Shown: piece by piece, positions 1 through 10,492 of the stretch | Layout of the letters: every line of letters begins with the position of its first letter | Numbering within the stretch: the first letter of the stretch is position 1 | Assembly (NCBI GenBank): GCA_026874595.1 | Contig: CM049306.1 | Location: 39,306,019 to 39,370,018, forward strand | Length of the DNA: 64,000 nucleotides | Source: Sipunculus nudus | Lineage: Eukaryota > Annelida > Sipuncula > Golfingiida > Sipunculidae | Reading direction: 5' to 3' | Translations under genes and position numbers: made by a program | The notes under the pieces: generated by a model | The model's input: only the letters and a program-made list of their open reading frames with translations | Databases searched by the model: none | What the model was told of the DNA's origin: nothing

Positions 1-1850
1 CTATTGCGTACCTGTGCAATGGGATATAAATCGGGTTTAATGCTTCCATGCTTGACTGTTACTTTTCAAGTAAATGTGTGACATGTTTATGTACAATGCA
101 AGTACTAAACATTTTAAACCTGAGTATAAGCAACAATTTTTCCTTAAATTTATCTGCAAACTTCAGGCAGATACTTCAAACCACTCTTGGGCTATGTGCA
201 CAGATGCATGAAACCCAAAAACAATAGTAGGTGGTGCCACAAGTGTTGTAAACAACATAATTATCCAAGACTGATGGACAATGTTACAAAGACAAATTGC
301 TCAGGGGAAAACATTGGGCCGATCCTGGTTTGGAACACATGTCGGTGGCGCACAAGTCAGGCTTACCAATTGCTTAACTAGCAAAGCAAGCTTCACTAGC
401 AAGACAGTTCGATCGGCTTTTATATCACCCCGTAACTCACCCCCTCTTAAGAGCTTTCTGCTATCAGAACAAGACTAATTATCCAAGGAGTCACACTTTG
501 GTGAGCTAATTCCCTGGGCCACAAGGTTTACCGTCACGTTGGACGAGCCTGCATTTTGTTACGAAGACAATTTTTTTCAGCGGAAAATACTGGGCTGATC
601 CAGGATTCAAACCCATAACAGTGGCACACAAGTCCAGCATACCAACCAATTCGCTAGCAAAGCAAGCTTCACTTCCGAGACAGTTCGGTCCGCTTTTATG
701 TCACCCTGTAACACACCCCTCTTAAGAGCGTTCTGCTATCAGAACAAGACTAATTATCCCAGGAGTCACACTTTTGTGAGCTTATTCCCTGGGCCACAAG
801 GTTTTACCATCACGTTGGACAAGCCCCCATTTTGTTACGAAGACAAATTATTCAGGGGAAAATATTGGGCCGATCCCGGTTTTGAACCCATGTCTGTGGC
901 GCACAAGTCCGGCGTACCAACCGCTTTGCTAGCAAAGCAAGCTTCACTAGCTAGACAGTTTGGTCCACTTTTATGTCACCCCATAACAACATGCATAATT
1001 TCAGGCTGATTTAATTGTTAAAACACTCTTGAGAAATATGCAGGAGCATGTACTGTGCAAGAATAACTGTAGGTTGCCCCACCAGTCTTATATACAATGA
1101 AGTTATCCGAGATGTATGTATGCGTAATTTCAGGCTGATATATCAAATCCATCCTGAGAAATAAGCAGGTACATACACTGTGCAAAAGTCTCATTGTAGG
1201 AGGGGACACAAGTCTTGTGTACAAGAAAGCCATCAAAGATTCGTGGACAAATCAAAATGTCAGGCCAATACATCAAACTTCTCTTGAGTCAGGTTCAATG
1301 GGCTGACCAAGCTCAGGTGAGGAAGGCAGTTGCCCTGAATGAACCATAACAAAATTTCCTGCACTTGGCTGTACTAACTGAACTCTTGACCTCTTGCATA
1401 ACCTGACACAGTTGGCAGTCAGCCAAAACTATAAATAGATCTAGATGCAATATTTTTACACATACTGAAAGACTTTAGCCACAATGCTTTATTTCAGGCT
1501 AACATATTCATAAGATTTTTTTTTAAATCTTTAGAATTATAAAAGATGCAGTCCTTTCATTGTTAAAAGTCCAATAATTCTGCTAAAAATCATTTAAGTA
1601 AACTTGAATCATTTTTTGTGCAATGTTACAGAAGTTAGAAGAACAGTTTTGCAGAAGAAGACTTTTGCAGACCTCAATTTAAAATAGGCTTACAAATGCC
1701 CACAAGACCAACTTTAGCTTTCTATGACTCTGCCAAAACTCAATGAACTCTATCTATTCTTATACAATTGAAAAGACCCTACCCTCGGATAACTTTGTTA
1801 AAAATTAAACCATTCAGCTTGACAGTTTCATCATAAAACATTATTATTGA
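1..1850. repeat. Dispersed repeat, copy 1 (homologous to 39440-40600)
   Basis: Two long blocks of this interval read almost the same as the region from 39440. Shared strings include acaatgcaagtactaaacattt (near 95 and 39520), aatttcaggctgatatatcaaa (near 1125 and 39670) and the stretch around aactcttgacct with cacagttggcagtc (near 1385 and 40000). The interval has no believable coding frame. Compared with the second copy it carries an extra block at about 278-990, described separately. The second copy ends in a Helitron-like terminus, so this one is probably the inner part of the same family, cut by the window edge. Confidence 0.6.
278..990 (-). repeat. 274-bp tandem array of tRNA-SINE-like units (about 2.6 copies)
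   Basis: The string agcaaagcaagcttcac recurs at about 383, 656 and 930, and the ggaaaa.a.tgggc.gatcc block at about 305, 580 and 857, so the period is about 274 bp. On the minus strand each unit has a tRNA-like head: a box A-like TAGCAAAGCGG followed some 35 bases later by a box B-like GGTTCAAAACC (unit 3, about 935 down to 868). A perfect 16-bp palindrome, GCTTTGCTAGCAAAGC, lies at the start of the head in unit 3. The whole block is absent from the paralogue near 39600, so it arrived as an insertion. Tandem organisation of a SINE-like unit is unusual. The tRNA origin is my reading of the two boxes and was not checked by folding. Confidence 0.55.
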
Positions 1851-3418
1851 ATGAGAATTCTCAAACTTTCGGGGACGTTTCTGGATTCTCAGATTCTCAT
1901 TCTTCCCTCGACATATTCAACACAAAATTATTCCATTTTCCATAACTTTAAGAAATGTTTAAGGAATCCAGGCAAGAACACAAATAAGCAACATTACTGA
2001 GGACCTGTTCCTAATTTGTTATGAAAACAATCTTTTAAACAATTCCGGCAAATCCATAAAACATCTAACAAATAAAAAAGGAAAAAGCCATGGTGTTATG
2101 ATACAAACATAAAAGGTCATATAAAATTTGCATTTTTTTTTAAACCTTAAATTCTACTTGTAGACTGCCAGGGTTTGCAAGTTTCACTGATGTACATATA
2201 TTCTGAGCAAAGATATCTGCAACTTTTTATATAAAATAAGATAATGTTTCTCATGTTCATGTTCCTGTAAGGCAGGTCTCTGGCTCTGTTGCGTCTCTTC
2301 CTGGCCTGCCGTATCATGAAATTTGAACAGGGAAAAAATTATCACAGCCAATCATATCCATTGTTACAAAAGTAAACACAATACAGAAACTGAATCTCTT
2401 CACACATCTTACTAAACAAGAACACATGCACCAGGAACTCACCAGGTTTAAGACTTTTCAGATTCAGGATAATTTCTCCCATCACCCTGATCTCAAAATA
2501 GTGACATATTTGTTTTGTCCGTCTCATATACAGTCTGTTCGAGAGCCACCTTACTGGTTCAAATGTCTTGTTAATAGTTCATGAAACATACTGCATGCTC
2601 AAGGACCTGCAGAAGCAAGGTCTCTGCATGACTAAGGAAGAGACCTGGCTCTCAGGAAGATGCTGATGGTTCAGCTTGGTTTTTTCTTTCTTTTAAAAGA
2701 TTATAATTATTAAGGTCTGAGGACACAACAGCAAAGAAGACAGACTTTACAAATGAAACTGAAAGGAAAATAAAATAATATATTTAAGGCAAAAAAAAAT
2801 AACCTTCCATGATTCATGGTCTCTGATAATTTAGATGAAAGAATTTTTTTGCTGATATCTACTATTTATTGCCTAAAGCGGAAGGGTTAGTTCGCTGGGT
2901 TACTAAAAAGGTAGATTTTCTGTCCTGCAACACTTAACATGGCAATTCGTAGTGAAAGTATATCGTACAGGAAAACGTTGATCTGGATCAACAGTTTTTG
3001 AATATTACATGTACCACTACTTTTTCAACTGCTACTGCTCTTTCTCTCTGTCTGTCTCATACAGTATTAAAACCATTCAAGAACACAGAAACAACAATTC
3101 AAATTATGGAGTCCTCTAATCATGCATGGTACAGCAGGGGTACTCATTAAGACTGTAGTCTGTTTGATTCCCATTACAAATGGAAAAAAATTATTTCACA
3201 AATAGTTTTAAAAGTTTTGCAATGATGGAGGGGTTATTTTTATTGTAATAAAGAATATTCAAACATCAATGTCCCTACTTTAGGGACATGTCATATTGCC
3301 AGTTTTGTAAGTTTCTTCTGGAACAAACAGTATCTTATCTTATGCAGTTCTAAGCAGTACTGTCAGGACAATTATATCATATCAGATTAACAATGTTCCC
3401 ATGTCAGTCCTAGGATAA
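1851..3418. other. Non-coding stretch with no recognised feature
   Basis: AT-rich sequence without a convincing open frame, splice pattern or terminal repeat. The only open frames are short and lack coding character. Confidence 0.5.
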
Positions 3419-3550
3419 ACTGTGGTTGCCTTTTTGTTTACAAGGGTTTCAAATTCGCAATATTCACGAAATGAGAATTATCGAGATAATAAAACCTTAA
3501 GAGGTCCCATTACTGAAGGCAAAGTTTAAAAGTAAAAGGCTGTCATTATG

Positions 3551-3764
3551 GGACGGTCACGTGATGCAGGTGTCGTAGAGTTCGCCTCTCGACTGCTCTG
3601 ACAAATTTTGACCACAAACGCATGAAACGTACGACAACCTACGTAAGTTTTTGCTGAGAACTTGTTTATAGTACTAACTCTCAGAATTCATGTCAAGACA
3701 GAAAATTTATCTATTCAAAAACTGATATTTGTGATTTATTGTGAATTGAAAGGAACTCATTGCA
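3551..3764 (+). promoter_or_regulatory. LINE 5' leader, presumed internal promoter
   Basis: This is the stretch from the end of the left target duplication to the first ATG of ORF1. It begins GGACGGTCACGTGATGCAGG and so contains an E-box (CACGTG) 8 bases in. LINEs of this group transcribe from a promoter inside the 5' leader, so promoter function is expected from the family; no specific initiator was identified. Confidence 0.4.
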
Positions 3765-4339
3765 TTGATAATGACAGCGGAAAGTGTGCTACCAGTTTTC
3801 TTTACAAATGACCAAGTAATCCCTAAAAGAAAGGATTACTCAGAGGAAGGCGACACAATGAGACCTTTCGAGGTGTGCTCCGCCGCAGCTAGAGTCGTCG
3901 GGACTGTAAACATTGACAGGGGTCAACAGGTACAAAATTTGTGGCGTATATACGCTAAATCTACCAAAGCAAGAGTAAAATTACTCGCAGAAGGTATAAC
4001 CCTTAGGGGTAAACACATTACTCTGTCAGATAGAAATCCATTTACTATTAGATCTGACCCAACTTCTCCCCGTCCGATCAAAATCAAAGTTTGTGATCTA
4101 CCCCTCTCATACGATAACTCATGTATCATAGATTTCCTCAGAGAAAAAAACTTCACTCTGGTATCTGAGGTCAAATATGAATATGAAAGAACCAAGGACG
4201 GTCTGTTAACCTCATACAAAAACGGAAATCGGTTTGTGTTCGTTGACAACCCCATACCAGAAGCTCTCCCACGTAACGTTATGATCGGACCATCCAAATG
4301 CCGTATATATTTCATTTCAACCAGTTTGCAGATACAATC

Positions 4340-4387
4340 TGTTCAGTCTGTAATGAGAAAGGGCATAAAGCTGGAAGTCCTAAATGC
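4340..4387 (+). other. CCHC-type zinc knuckle in LINE ORF1
   Basis: The frame opening at 4298 reads CSVCNEKGHKAGSPKC, a C-X2-C-X4-H-X6-C motif. It has two more residues before the last Cys than the classic retroviral knuckle (X4). Knuckles at this point are usual in ORF1 proteins of this LINE group and bind single-stranded RNA. It lies just after the frameshift and about ten residues before the NADAR domain. Confidence 0.75.
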
Positions 4388-4414
4388 TCTAAGTATGTGA
4401 GAGACCAGGATGTT

Positions 4415-4846
4415 CAGATCATATCAGGGCACACTGATATTCTGTCAAGTGATTTCCCCTGCACACTTGACGTTTATGGTCAAAACTTTCCCTCCCTGGA
4501 GCATGCCTTTCAATATCGCCATGCCGTTGAAAATGACTGTGACGATCTAGCTCAACAAATCGCAAATGCCAAACATGCTGGAATTGCGAGAAAATTGGGC
4601 TCAACAATCGACGACAAGTTAGCCCCAGACGATACCCAAGACATTTTAGAAAACCTCATATTTGAAAAAATTCAACAAATCCCTGAATTTAAGGATGAAT
4701 TGATTGCCACTGGCTCATCAACCTTAGCACTCGCTTCCCCAGATCTTCATTTAGGGACTGGACTTTCTAGGTACTTATCAAAAGTTACCAACAAAACAAG
4801 CTGGAAGGGAAAAAACTTGTTTGGTCGTTTACTGCAAAAAGTAAAA
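4415..4846 (+). other. NADAR (YbiA/DUF1768-like) domain fused to LINE ORF1
   Basis: Counting from the frame at 4298, residues 40-183 follow the NADAR family pattern in order. An LSSDFPC...VYGQNFPSLEHAFQ block (49-72) corresponds to the family's LSNF...G..F.S.EH..Q. AKHAGIARKLG (91-101) follows. Then come ELIATGSSTLALASPDLHLG (134-153), matching LL.TG...L.E.S..D..WG, and GKNLFGRLLQKVK (171-183), matching G.N.LG.LLM.VR. Glu68 falls in the S-x-E-H motif and Asp149 in the D-x-x-W-G motif; the Trp before Gly153 is replaced by Leu. Family members are N-glycosidases acting on riboflavin-pathway intermediates or on ADP-ribosylated guanine. Which activity, if any, this copy had is unknown. Confidence 0.75.
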
Positions 4847-5069
4847 CGTCACTACATCACGTATGAAATAAATCAGGACAAACCACAGGACAACGAACCT
4901 TGACAAACTTCGTCTCCTCCAAAACGACTCGCCTCAAGGTCGCCAAATGATGTAGATACCCATAAAAAAGCTGGGAAAACTCATAAAATTGTCGACAACA
5001 ATAGATTTTCCTGTTTATCGGACATCGATTTGGAAACTGATACAGAATATTTTTAGATATGTTGTTTAA

Positions 5070-8000
5070 ATGGCCAGTCTTCGTATCTGTTCTCTGAACG
5101 TCAGAGGACTAAACAATCACTTTAAACGAAAGAAAATATTCTATTGGTTGAAACGGCGTAATATTGATATTGCTTTCTTGCAAGAAACCTATTGTGTTCC
5201 AGCTTTTATCAGAATATTTAACAGCTCGTTGGATGGTACAGTTTATCATTCAGCGTCAGATACTTCTCATGGAAAAGGGGTAGCTATTTTAATAAACCGA
5301 AATGTTGGGTTTAAAATAATAGATGAATATCAAGATAAATTGGGTAGAAAATTATTAATTAACTTAGAAATATCAGAGCACTTGTACACATTGGTTTGTT
5401 TGTATGCACCAAACCAGGATAAACATCACTGTGAGTTTATAACAGAGACACTGAACTGGCTCACTGAGCACTGCAAGGCTCAGGAAAATTTAATAATTGC
5501 TGGAGATTTCAACAGTATTCTTACACACACAGATACTTATACTAAATTCCATTTAAAGGATAAATGTACGACTCTCTTTCAAAATTTTGTTTGTACTCTT
5601 GACTTAGTAGATACTTTTCTTTTAAGTGATAATGCTGAACGTTTTACATGTGCCGACAACTGTGGGAAACTCAGAAGCAGACTTGATTATATATTTGTTG
5701 CAAAAACATTTAAATCCCATATTAGAAATTACACTAACTGCACAGTAATTACCGGTAAAATCGGAGATCGTTTGACCAATCACAGTGCGGTTGGCATTGA
5801 CATAGAAACTTGCATGAACAACAGAGGTCAAGGCTATTGGAAGTTAAATATCCAGCTTTTAAATGACACCGTTTACATAAAATTAATAGAAAATATTATA
5901 AACCAGTGTCTTACAGAACATAAAGGTACTATTACACTTTTATTATTGTGGGATCTCATTAAAATTAAAGTAAGAGAAGTTTCCATTGTTTACTCGAAGG
6001 AAAAAGCTTCATATAAGAAAAATAAAATAAGGTGTCTTGAACAAAAGATATTGAATCTGAAAAAGGAAACTGAAAAAGAAGAAGAAATTACCAAGTCTGA
6101 ATTAGATTTAAATGTTCTATATGATGAAAAAACAAAAGGTGCCCAAATCCGATCTAGAGCAAGATGGGTCGAGGATGGAGAGAGAAGTTCCAAGTATTTC
6201 TTCTTGTTAGAAAGAAAACATCAAATGATGAATACAATCACTTGTATACAATACTGTAATATCTCTTATACTGATGATGATAAGATTCTGCAAATAATAT
6301 CAGAATTTTATGAACAACTTTACACGTCATCAGCACCATCTAAATCTGAGATAGATACATATTTTAATGAAACAGGGGTATTTCCCAAATTATCTGAAAA
6401 GCGACATGAACTATGTGATAAACCGATAACAAAACAAGAATGTGATAATATTATAAATCAGTTAAAAGATAACAAATCTCCTGGTTTAGACGGCCTTCCC
6501 AATGAATTTTACAAGAAGTTCTGGAAAATACTTGGGCCAATTTTCTATGACCTCCAAAATGAAATCTATATTAAACAGGAAATGCCAATATCAATGAGAA
6601 AAGCCGTTATCTCTTTAATCTTTAAAAAGGGAGATAAAGAAGAACTTAATAATTACAGACCAATAAGCCTGTGTAATACAGATTACAAAATATTAACATT
6701 TATATTTGCAAAAAGAATACAGAAAGTAGCAGATCATATAATTAATTTAGACCAAACAGGCTATATTAAGGGGCGCTATATTGGTAACAATATACGTTTA
6801 GCTCAGGACATTATTAATTATACAAAATTATGTAACAAAGAAGGTGCTTTAATTCAGCTCGATTTCTCCAAAGCTTTTGACACCTTGGAATGGGAATTTA
6901 TGTTTACTGCATTAAAGTATTTTAATTTTGGAAATTAATTTTTACGATGGATAAAAATATTTTACAAAAAACCTGAATTCTGTATAAAAAACAATGGCTG
7001 GATTTCTCCCATAAAAGTTATGCAACGCGGAATAAGACAAGGGTGCCCAGTTTCGGCATTGCTTTTTATCATAGCTGTTGAGTTTATGGCCATTAGGATA
7101 AGAAATAATAATGATATACATGGATTTACGATAAATGGTGAAATTGTGAAATTATCACAGTATGCGGACAACACAACTATTGCAGTCACAGATCAAAGCT
7201 CCATACATAGTTCATTAGAAGAGGTAAAACAATTTGGAAAAGTATCAGGTCTACAGCTCAATCTCAAAAAGTCTATAGGATTATGGTTAGGTTTAAAAGA
7301 AAATACCCCTATTAACATCTATGAAATCAAGTGGACAGAAGAACCAGTAAAATACCTGGGGGTGTATATTTCTACGGATCAAACCTTTGTGTTACAAAAG
7401 AATTGGGACGAAGCCATAAATAAGTTAATCAAAATAATAAATACTTGGAAGAAAAGAAACCTTTCTATTTTCGGGAAAATTCTAATTTTAAAATCTCTTG
7501 GTATATCACAACTACTTCTTAAAGCTTTGGTATTAGAAATTAATACATAGGAACTACGTAAAATAGAAAGGATTATGTATAAGTATATATGGAATTCTCG
7601 TGATCGAATTAAAAGAAAAACTCTTATAGGCACGTATGACCAAGGTGGACTGAAAATGCCCGATATAGAATCTATAGTCCAAGCCGCAAAAAGTGCTTGG
7701 ATTCCAAGAATATTACAAAATAAGTACAAAGCATCTTGCTTTCTACGTTTTTTTCTTAGCCAGATTGGTCTCGATATAACAACAGTCTTACAGACAAATG
7801 TTACAAACGAGAAAGAATTACAGGATTTTGCCTATTTACCACTTTTTTATAGACAGATGATTTTTAGTTATAATAACTGTAAGAAATTACTTCCATTTAG
7901 TAAAATGACACCAGATAAAATATTAAGCCAGTTCATTTGGGGAAATAAAAACATTTTATATAAAGGAAAGCCCCTTCTTTTTAAAGCATGGGTTAGCGCA

Positions 8001-8815
8001 AATATAACACGCCTTCATGACTTAATAATAAATTCAAAGTTCATTTCAGAGAAAGAAGTTCTGAATAGACTTAAAGATACTAGAAACTGGATTATTGAAT
8101 ATTCTATTCTCAAAAATATGTTGAAAAAAATATTTAAATATATTAATACAGAGGTCGAAACGACTAAATTGAGCACTAAAAACGAAATTTCAGTATTTAC
8201 AGGTAATAAAACCGTTAACATTGATAAACAAAAACAACATTTTTTCTATGATTTATTGATAAATAAAAAATTTCATTTGCCAATTTCACACACAAAATTG
8301 AAAAAAATTTTTGACATAGATTATATAATACCATGGGGTACTATTTATAAAGTGAAGGTCGAAAAATTTCCAAAATTGCAGAATTTAACTATAAATTATT
8401 AAATAACTTAATCCCATGCAGCGCTAAACAAGCAAAATGGGATAACAATGCAAAGCAACACTGTGATTTGTGTGGGGTTCTGGATGATGTTTCCCATATG
8501 CTTTTTTTCTGCCAAACAGTAAAGCCGATTTGGTCTGTTATAAATCATGCGTTAAAAGTAAGTATAGGTTGGAAAAATTTGATGTTGGGTTACAAAATAT
8601 CAATTGGGCTAAATAGAAATATTATATTTATTAACAATTATATCAGTATCGTTACATATGCAATTTTTAAAGCACAGATGAACGTAAAGATAAATGCACT
8701 GCTGATAAACCATTATGATATTGTAAAATATGTGTTGCGTGACTTGTATTTTCATTTGAATATACAGTCTGTAATTAAGAAAATGTATTTAAATCCAAAG
8801 GAAATAAAGTGTTGA
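5070..8815 (+). pseudogene. LINE ORF2: endonuclease and reverse transcriptase (broken)
   Basis: The protein would nick target DNA and copy LINE RNA at the nick. Residues 1-235 are an apurinic-type endonuclease: SLNVRGL, LQET, LYAPN, AGDFNSI, RLDYIFV, and TNHSAV where SDH is usual. Reverse transcriptase follows: RARWVEDGERSSKYFF, SPGLDGLPNEFY, the NNYRPISL segment, LDFSKAFDTLEW, RGIRQGCPVSALLF, then Y-A-D-N at residues 698-701 instead of Y-A-D-D. TAA at 6936-6938 (codon 623) and TAG at 7548-7550 (codon 827, probably from TGG) interrupt a frame that otherwise continues to about 8390. A frameshift there moves to the frame ending at 8815, which carries the C-terminal zinc motif at 8462-8512. Total about 1,248 codons, normal for the group. 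ATG at 5070 starts just before the conserved SLNVRG motif. Confidence 0.9.
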
Positions 8816-8932
8816 TTGAGAGAATAAACAAAGGTGGTATCGATGATGAAAAAGACTCAATTGAATATTAATCATGAAAATTAATATTTATGCTACTGAG
8901 ATACCACAAAGAAGATGGAGAAAAAAAAAAAA
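8816..8932 (+). other. LINE 3' region and poly-A tail
   Basis: About 105 bases of AT-rich sequence follow the ORF2 stop, then 12 As at 8921-8932, directly joined to the right-hand target duplication. No stem-loop or short tandem tail of the kind used by CR1/RTE elements is seen, which agrees with L1-like poly-A priming. Confidence 0.75.
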
Positions 8933-9206
8933 GGCTGTCATTATGAATAAAAGTAGATCGTTTTTATTCAAAGATTTATATTTTAAAATAATATTAGGTC
9001 ATTCTTCTTGTTTGCTTTTAACAAACAATAATTTTGTTAAGAAGAATTTGTGCATGTAATATCTGATTTGATTAATTCACATAATAAAGGTTATACTCTA
9101 TGTATAGGTATTTTGTATTGTGAGATAGCGAAATTGAAACCCTTGCAAAACATCAAAAGGGTTATAATCGCGATGCTATAATCCTGCGAATATGAAGCCA
9201 ACCACA

Positions 9207-10280
9207 ATATACATTCATGCAGCTGCTCCAGTTTTTTTTTTTATTTTATATACATTTTACTATCCTTTCACTGAATGTTTGTAACATTTTATCAGCTTTG
9301 GGTAGAAATTTAAGTTTGCTTGTGGAAGTGTGCCCTTCAGGTAATAAATTTATGGAATTACATCATTATAAAAGATGAGGTCCCCTTAAGGGCAGGGTGT
9401 GTATTCCTATGTATCCATTTATCTTGAATGGAGCTTTGTTCTTTGTGGAATATCCCTTCAGGTTGAATGTGTTTGATGTGTGTGGGGTGCTGCATCATCT
9501 TGGGGATTAAAGCCTGCCCTGTCCCCAGGATCTCTTTGTGTTGACTAAAGACTGATCTGTTTGTACAGGAAGCCTACCCTAATCACAAAGATGTAAAGCT
9601 CTGTGTCTCTGGTGGTTAGCTACCCTTTCATGGCTATGATACCGCCCATGCCTGTATTTTTCTATTATTTTTCCTTGGGGGTCCTATGTATTTGACTTAT
9701 AAAAACCCTGATGTCACAGCGGGGGCAAACAGGATTCAAATTTCTGCAAATTTTTTTTTCCCTCCTTATAGCTTGCACTAGTAAACAAAAGTCTTATTCT
9801 TACAAAATGAATTTAGTTGTTTTTACAATATAAAGTTGCTGACAAATAAATAAACCCAACTAACGTAGCGCCCAACAAGGTTCCATCTGCTTTAAAATTT
9901 GCATTCACAGCAGCAGAAAGACAACTGCACTATTCACTGGGCTACAATGATACATCTCACGATACAAATGTATCATTATATCCCGCTCATGATTAGATAC
10001 ATGATGCATTACATTATATCAAATATGTTATACTTCAGATCATTTATACCCAATTGTTCTTCCCTCTTAATGGAACAATTACAAAACCTAATGTTAACAA
10101 AAACTCTCAACTCATGGACTTGCATTTTTGCAGAAACGCTAATCCAAACCATGTATTAATTTCAAATTTTATTTCAAACATTTTTTTTTTAAATTTATTC
10201 CCAATAAAATGCTAATATGTTGCCTTGTTTCATGTCCATGACCAATAATTTATATCTAAGGTGGAAGCTGAGCGATGTAC
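9207..10280. other. Non-coding stretch with no recognised feature
   Basis: I see no exon with coding character, no RNA gene and no terminal repeats. Open frames here are short and rich in low-complexity residues. Confidence 0.45.
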
Positions 10281-10281
10281 T

Positions 10282-10492
10282 GCAGAAGCAGATCCAAGGG
10301 GTCAACAAATCACCCCCCTTTTCTCAGTCACCGCAACCTTTCTGAAAGGTTTCAGACCTATTTTAGCGCCCTGGACCTCCCCCATTTACTGACCTAGGGA
10401 CCTTTCATTTTTTTGTTTTGCCATTGGTCCTCCTGGGTTGGACCCTCCTTTTTCTAAATCCTGGATCATTCCCCCCCCCCCCCCCTTCCTCT
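10282..10492. repeat. Poly-C / 'GGATCCAG' family repeat, copy 1
   Basis: Contains aagcagatccaaggggt, then a C-run, then cgcaacctttctgaaaggtttcagacc, gggttggaccctcc, and ctaaatcctggatcattc with a 17-base C-run. The same order of blocks is found at 17187-17370 and, as an inverted pair, at 30001-30263. The family is short, has no coding capacity and is unclassified. Confidence 0.55.

Larger units (their letters stand above)
3765..5056 (+). pseudogene. LINE ORF1: RNA-binding region, zinc knuckle and NADAR domain (broken)
   Basis: The first part (3765 to about 4312) matches the nucleic-acid-binding ORF1 of L1/Tx1-type LINEs. It has an LWRIYAKST...AR..LL..GI.L.G block, then IKVCDLPLSYDN and NGNRFVFVDNP segments like an RRM fold. 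Reading then passes to the next frame within the TATATATTTC run near 4303-4313. That frame gives a zinc knuckle (4340-4387) and a NADAR domain (4415-4846). A TGA at 4901-4903 interrupts it. The frame stays open afterwards with a basic, serine-rich tail (SSPPKRLASRSP, then NNRFSCLSDIDLE) and ends at TAG 5054-5056, 13 bases before ORF2. The TGA is probably a mutated CGA. Intact length would be about 430 residues. In the cell it should coat LINE RNA. The frameshift is more likely decay than programmed shifting, but this copy alone cannot decide. Confidence 0.8.
3534..8945 (+). mobile_element. L1/Tx1-type LINE, near full length, with 17-bp target site duplication
   Basis: The 17-mer AAAAGGCTGTCATTATG is found at 3534-3550 and again, without mismatch, at 8929-8945. 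Between them lies a 5' leader (3551-3764), ORF1 (3765-5056), a 13-base spacer, ORF2 (5070-8815), a short 3' region and an A-run from 8921. This is the signature of target-primed insertion of a poly-A LINE. An apurinic-type endonuclease, the reverse transcriptase core and a C-terminal C-X2-C-X7-H-X4-C motif place it in the L1/Tx1 group. Despite the clean duplication the coding regions are inactivated: a frameshift and a stop in ORF1; two stops, a frameshift and an active-site substitution in ORF2. Confidence 0.9.
3419..9206. mobile_element. Short inverted-repeat (MITE-like) element split by the LINE
   Basis: The left end has TGTGGTTGCC at 3421 followed by CAAGGGTTTCAAATTCGC at 3441. The right end carries the reverse complement of nearly the same sequence: GCGAAATTGAAACCCTTG at 9128-9145, then CCAACCACA at 9198-9206. 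Removing the LINE (3551-8928) and one copy of its target duplication leaves about 400 bp with imperfect terminal inverted repeats. That is the size and form of a MITE. TA dinucleotides lie close outside both ends, which would suit a Tc1/mariner-type element, but the boundaries are uncertain. Confidence 0.5.
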
